Positions 5,692 to 6,575 of a stretch of DNA of 6,575 nucleotides are shown piece by piece (position 1 is the first letter of the stretch; each line of letters begins with the position of its first letter). The DNA comes from Opitutales bacterium. GTDB taxonomy: Bacteria; Verrucomicrobiota; Verrucomicrobiia; Opitutales; Intestinicryptomonadaceae. The notes beneath the pieces were generated by a model. That model saw only the letters and a program-made list of their open reading frames with translations. It searched no databases and was not told the DNA's origin. The position numbers were made by a program, and so were the translations under genes. Where the stretch lies: contig JAGBOM010000271.1 of assembly GCA_017633865.1 (NCBI GenBank), forward strand, positions 1 to 6,575. The letters run 5' to 3'.

Positions 5692-6575
5692 ATGGAAATC
5701 GAACACCTGAAAATCCTGACCCCGCGCTCCGCATGGGAAATCGCGGAAAAATTTTCCACGCCGTGCTACGTTTACGGAAAAAGCGCGCTCGTAGAGCAGG
5801 CGAAAAAAGTTTTGGCGTTCCCGAACGCCTTCGGCCTTACCGCGCGCTACGCCATGAAGGCGTCCTCAAACGCGGCGATTCTAAAACTCTTCCATTCGAT
5901 GGGGCTTTGCATAGACGCTTCAAGCGCGTTCGAGGCGGAGCGGGCCATGCGCGCGGGAATCCCCGCGGGCGACATATCGCTATCCACCCAGCAAATGCCG
6001 GCGGACATCGCGCGGCTAAACGCCCTCGGCGTAAAATTCAACGCCTGCTCGCTCTTCCAGCTCGAGGAGTTCGGCAAGGCGGTGAAAGGCGGAACGCTCG
6101 GAGTAAGAATCAACCCCGGCCTCGGCTCGGGCGGAACAAAGCGCACGAATGTCGGCGGCCCCGCGTCGTCTTTCGGAATCTGGCACGAGTACATTCCGCA
6201 AATTTTTGAAATCGCCGAAAAGTACGGCCTAAAAATCGTAAGAATCCACACGCACATAGGCTCGGGCTCCGACCCCAAAGTTTGGCAAAAAGTGGCGCGC
6301 ATGAGCCTCGACACCGTCCGCAGGTTCAAGGACGTTTCAATCCTCAACATGGGCGGCGGCTTCAAAGTCGGCAGAATGGCGGGGGAAAAATCGACAGACC
6401 TTCAGGAGGTCGGCGGGCCCGTCGCGCAGCTTGTAAGGGAGTTCGCTCTCGAGACGGGAAGAAAGCTACATTTTGAAATCGAGCCGGGCACTTTCCTTTT
6501 GGCGAACTGCGCCTGCCTGCTCGCAAAAGTCCAGGACACCTGCGACACGGGCGAAGGCGGCTACAAGTTCCTTAA
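5692..6575 (+). CDS. lysA: LysA-like PLP-dependent decarboxylase (diaminopimelate decarboxylase type), N-terminal 294 residues
   Basis: The frame starts at ATG 5692 and stays open to the window end. It is a fold-type III (alanine racemase-like) PLP decarboxylase. CYVYGKSAL (22-30) opens the barrel, RYAMKAS (52-58) holds the probable PLP lysine Lys56, [13 protein letters not shown] (70-82) follows, then HTHIGSGSD (186-194) with the cofactor-stacking His188, NMGGGFK (219-225) as the phosphate-binding glycine loop, and EIEPGT (262-267). LysA turns meso-diaminopimelate into lysine plus CO2, the last step of lysine synthesis, in the cytoplasm. Family lengths near 400-430 mean about a third is missing, including the C-terminal beta domain with the catalytic Cys and Tyr. 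Odd point: EPGT replaces the usual EPGR, whose Arg contacts substrate in studied LysA enzymes as I recall. Ornithine, arginine or carboxynorspermidine decarboxylases are alternatives; overall character favours a divergent LysA. No Shine-Dalgarno is visible. Confidence 0.82.
   Translation, partial: MEIEHLKILTPRSAWEIAEKFSTPCYVYGKSALVEQAKKVLAFPNAFGLTARYAMKASSNAAILKLFHSMGLCIDASSAFEAERAMRAGIPAGDISLSTQQMPADIARLNALGVKFNACSLFQLEEFGKAVKGGTLGVRINPGLGSGGTKRTNVGGPASSFGIWHEYIPQIFEIAEKYGLKIVRIHTHIGSGSDPKVWQKVARMSLDTVRRFKDVSILNMGGGFKVGRMAGEKSTDLQEVGGPVAQLVREFALETGRKLHFEIEPGTFLLANCACLLAKVQDTCDTGEGGYKFL

Noticed and set aside
5331..5759. Minus-strand ORF of 142 codons between the peptidase and the LysA-like gene
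   Set aside because: It crosses the repeat, overlaps the LysA-like start on the other strand and the peptidase 5' end, and shows no recognisable domain.
5646..6209. Plus-strand ORF of 187 codons overlapping the LysA-like gene
   Set aside because: It is an off-frame shadow, rich in Arg and Gly; the decarboxylase frame carries all the conserved motifs.

Overview
The window comes from a Gram-negative (diderm) bacterium. It holds the cell-shape operon mreBCD, a full-length three-domain DsbD with signal peptide, and two further proteins with envelope-type features. Base composition is uneven: core genes are GC-rich with many A/T homopolymers, while parts of the accessory stretch are AT-rich. The protein style, above all the LysA-like decarboxylase, recalls the Verrucomicrobiota/PVC group. 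That is an impression from memory, not something the sequence proves.

Layout. (1) Bases 1-2083, minus strand: the mreB-mreC-mreD operon, read right to left and tightly packed (12 bp between mreB and mreC, an ATGA overlap between mreC and mreD). mreD is cut by the left edge. (2) Bases 2084-2184: a 101-bp AT-rich divergent control region with a good sigma70-type promoter for mreB, a weaker candidate for the opposite gene, and two small dyads. (3) Bases 2185-3939, plus strand: dsbD, the transmembrane reductant carrier that supplies electrons to periplasmic thiol proteins. (4) Bases 3972-5331, minus strand: an accessory pair made of a NlpC/P60- or CHAP-like cysteine peptidase (putative peptidoglycan amidase), followed 40 bp downstream by an unrecognised 169-residue exported protein with eight cysteines. 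The pair converges on dsbD. (5) Bases 5332-5691: a 360-bp gap dominated by a compound repeat, with two tandem copies of a ~69-bp unit and a third inverted copy that turns the right half into a long imperfect hairpin. (6) Bases 5692-6575, plus strand: the first 294 residues of a PLP-dependent fold-III decarboxylase of the LysA (diaminopimelate decarboxylase) type, cut by the right edge.

How the parts relate. MreB, MreC and MreD form the elongasome scaffold that directs lateral wall synthesis. LysA makes lysine from meso-diaminopimelate, itself a peptidoglycan precursor in most diderms. DsbD keeps periplasmic cysteines reduced. The accessory pair is the most interesting part: a wall-amidase-like protein with an exported small partner next to it has the architecture of an effector-immunity or enzyme-inhibitor cassette. 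No secretion genes, toxin-delivery domain or homology search supports this yet, so it remains a hypothesis.

Most starts here lack a clear Shine-Dalgarno sequence (mreB is the exception), so the start of the peptidase gene in particular is uncertain.
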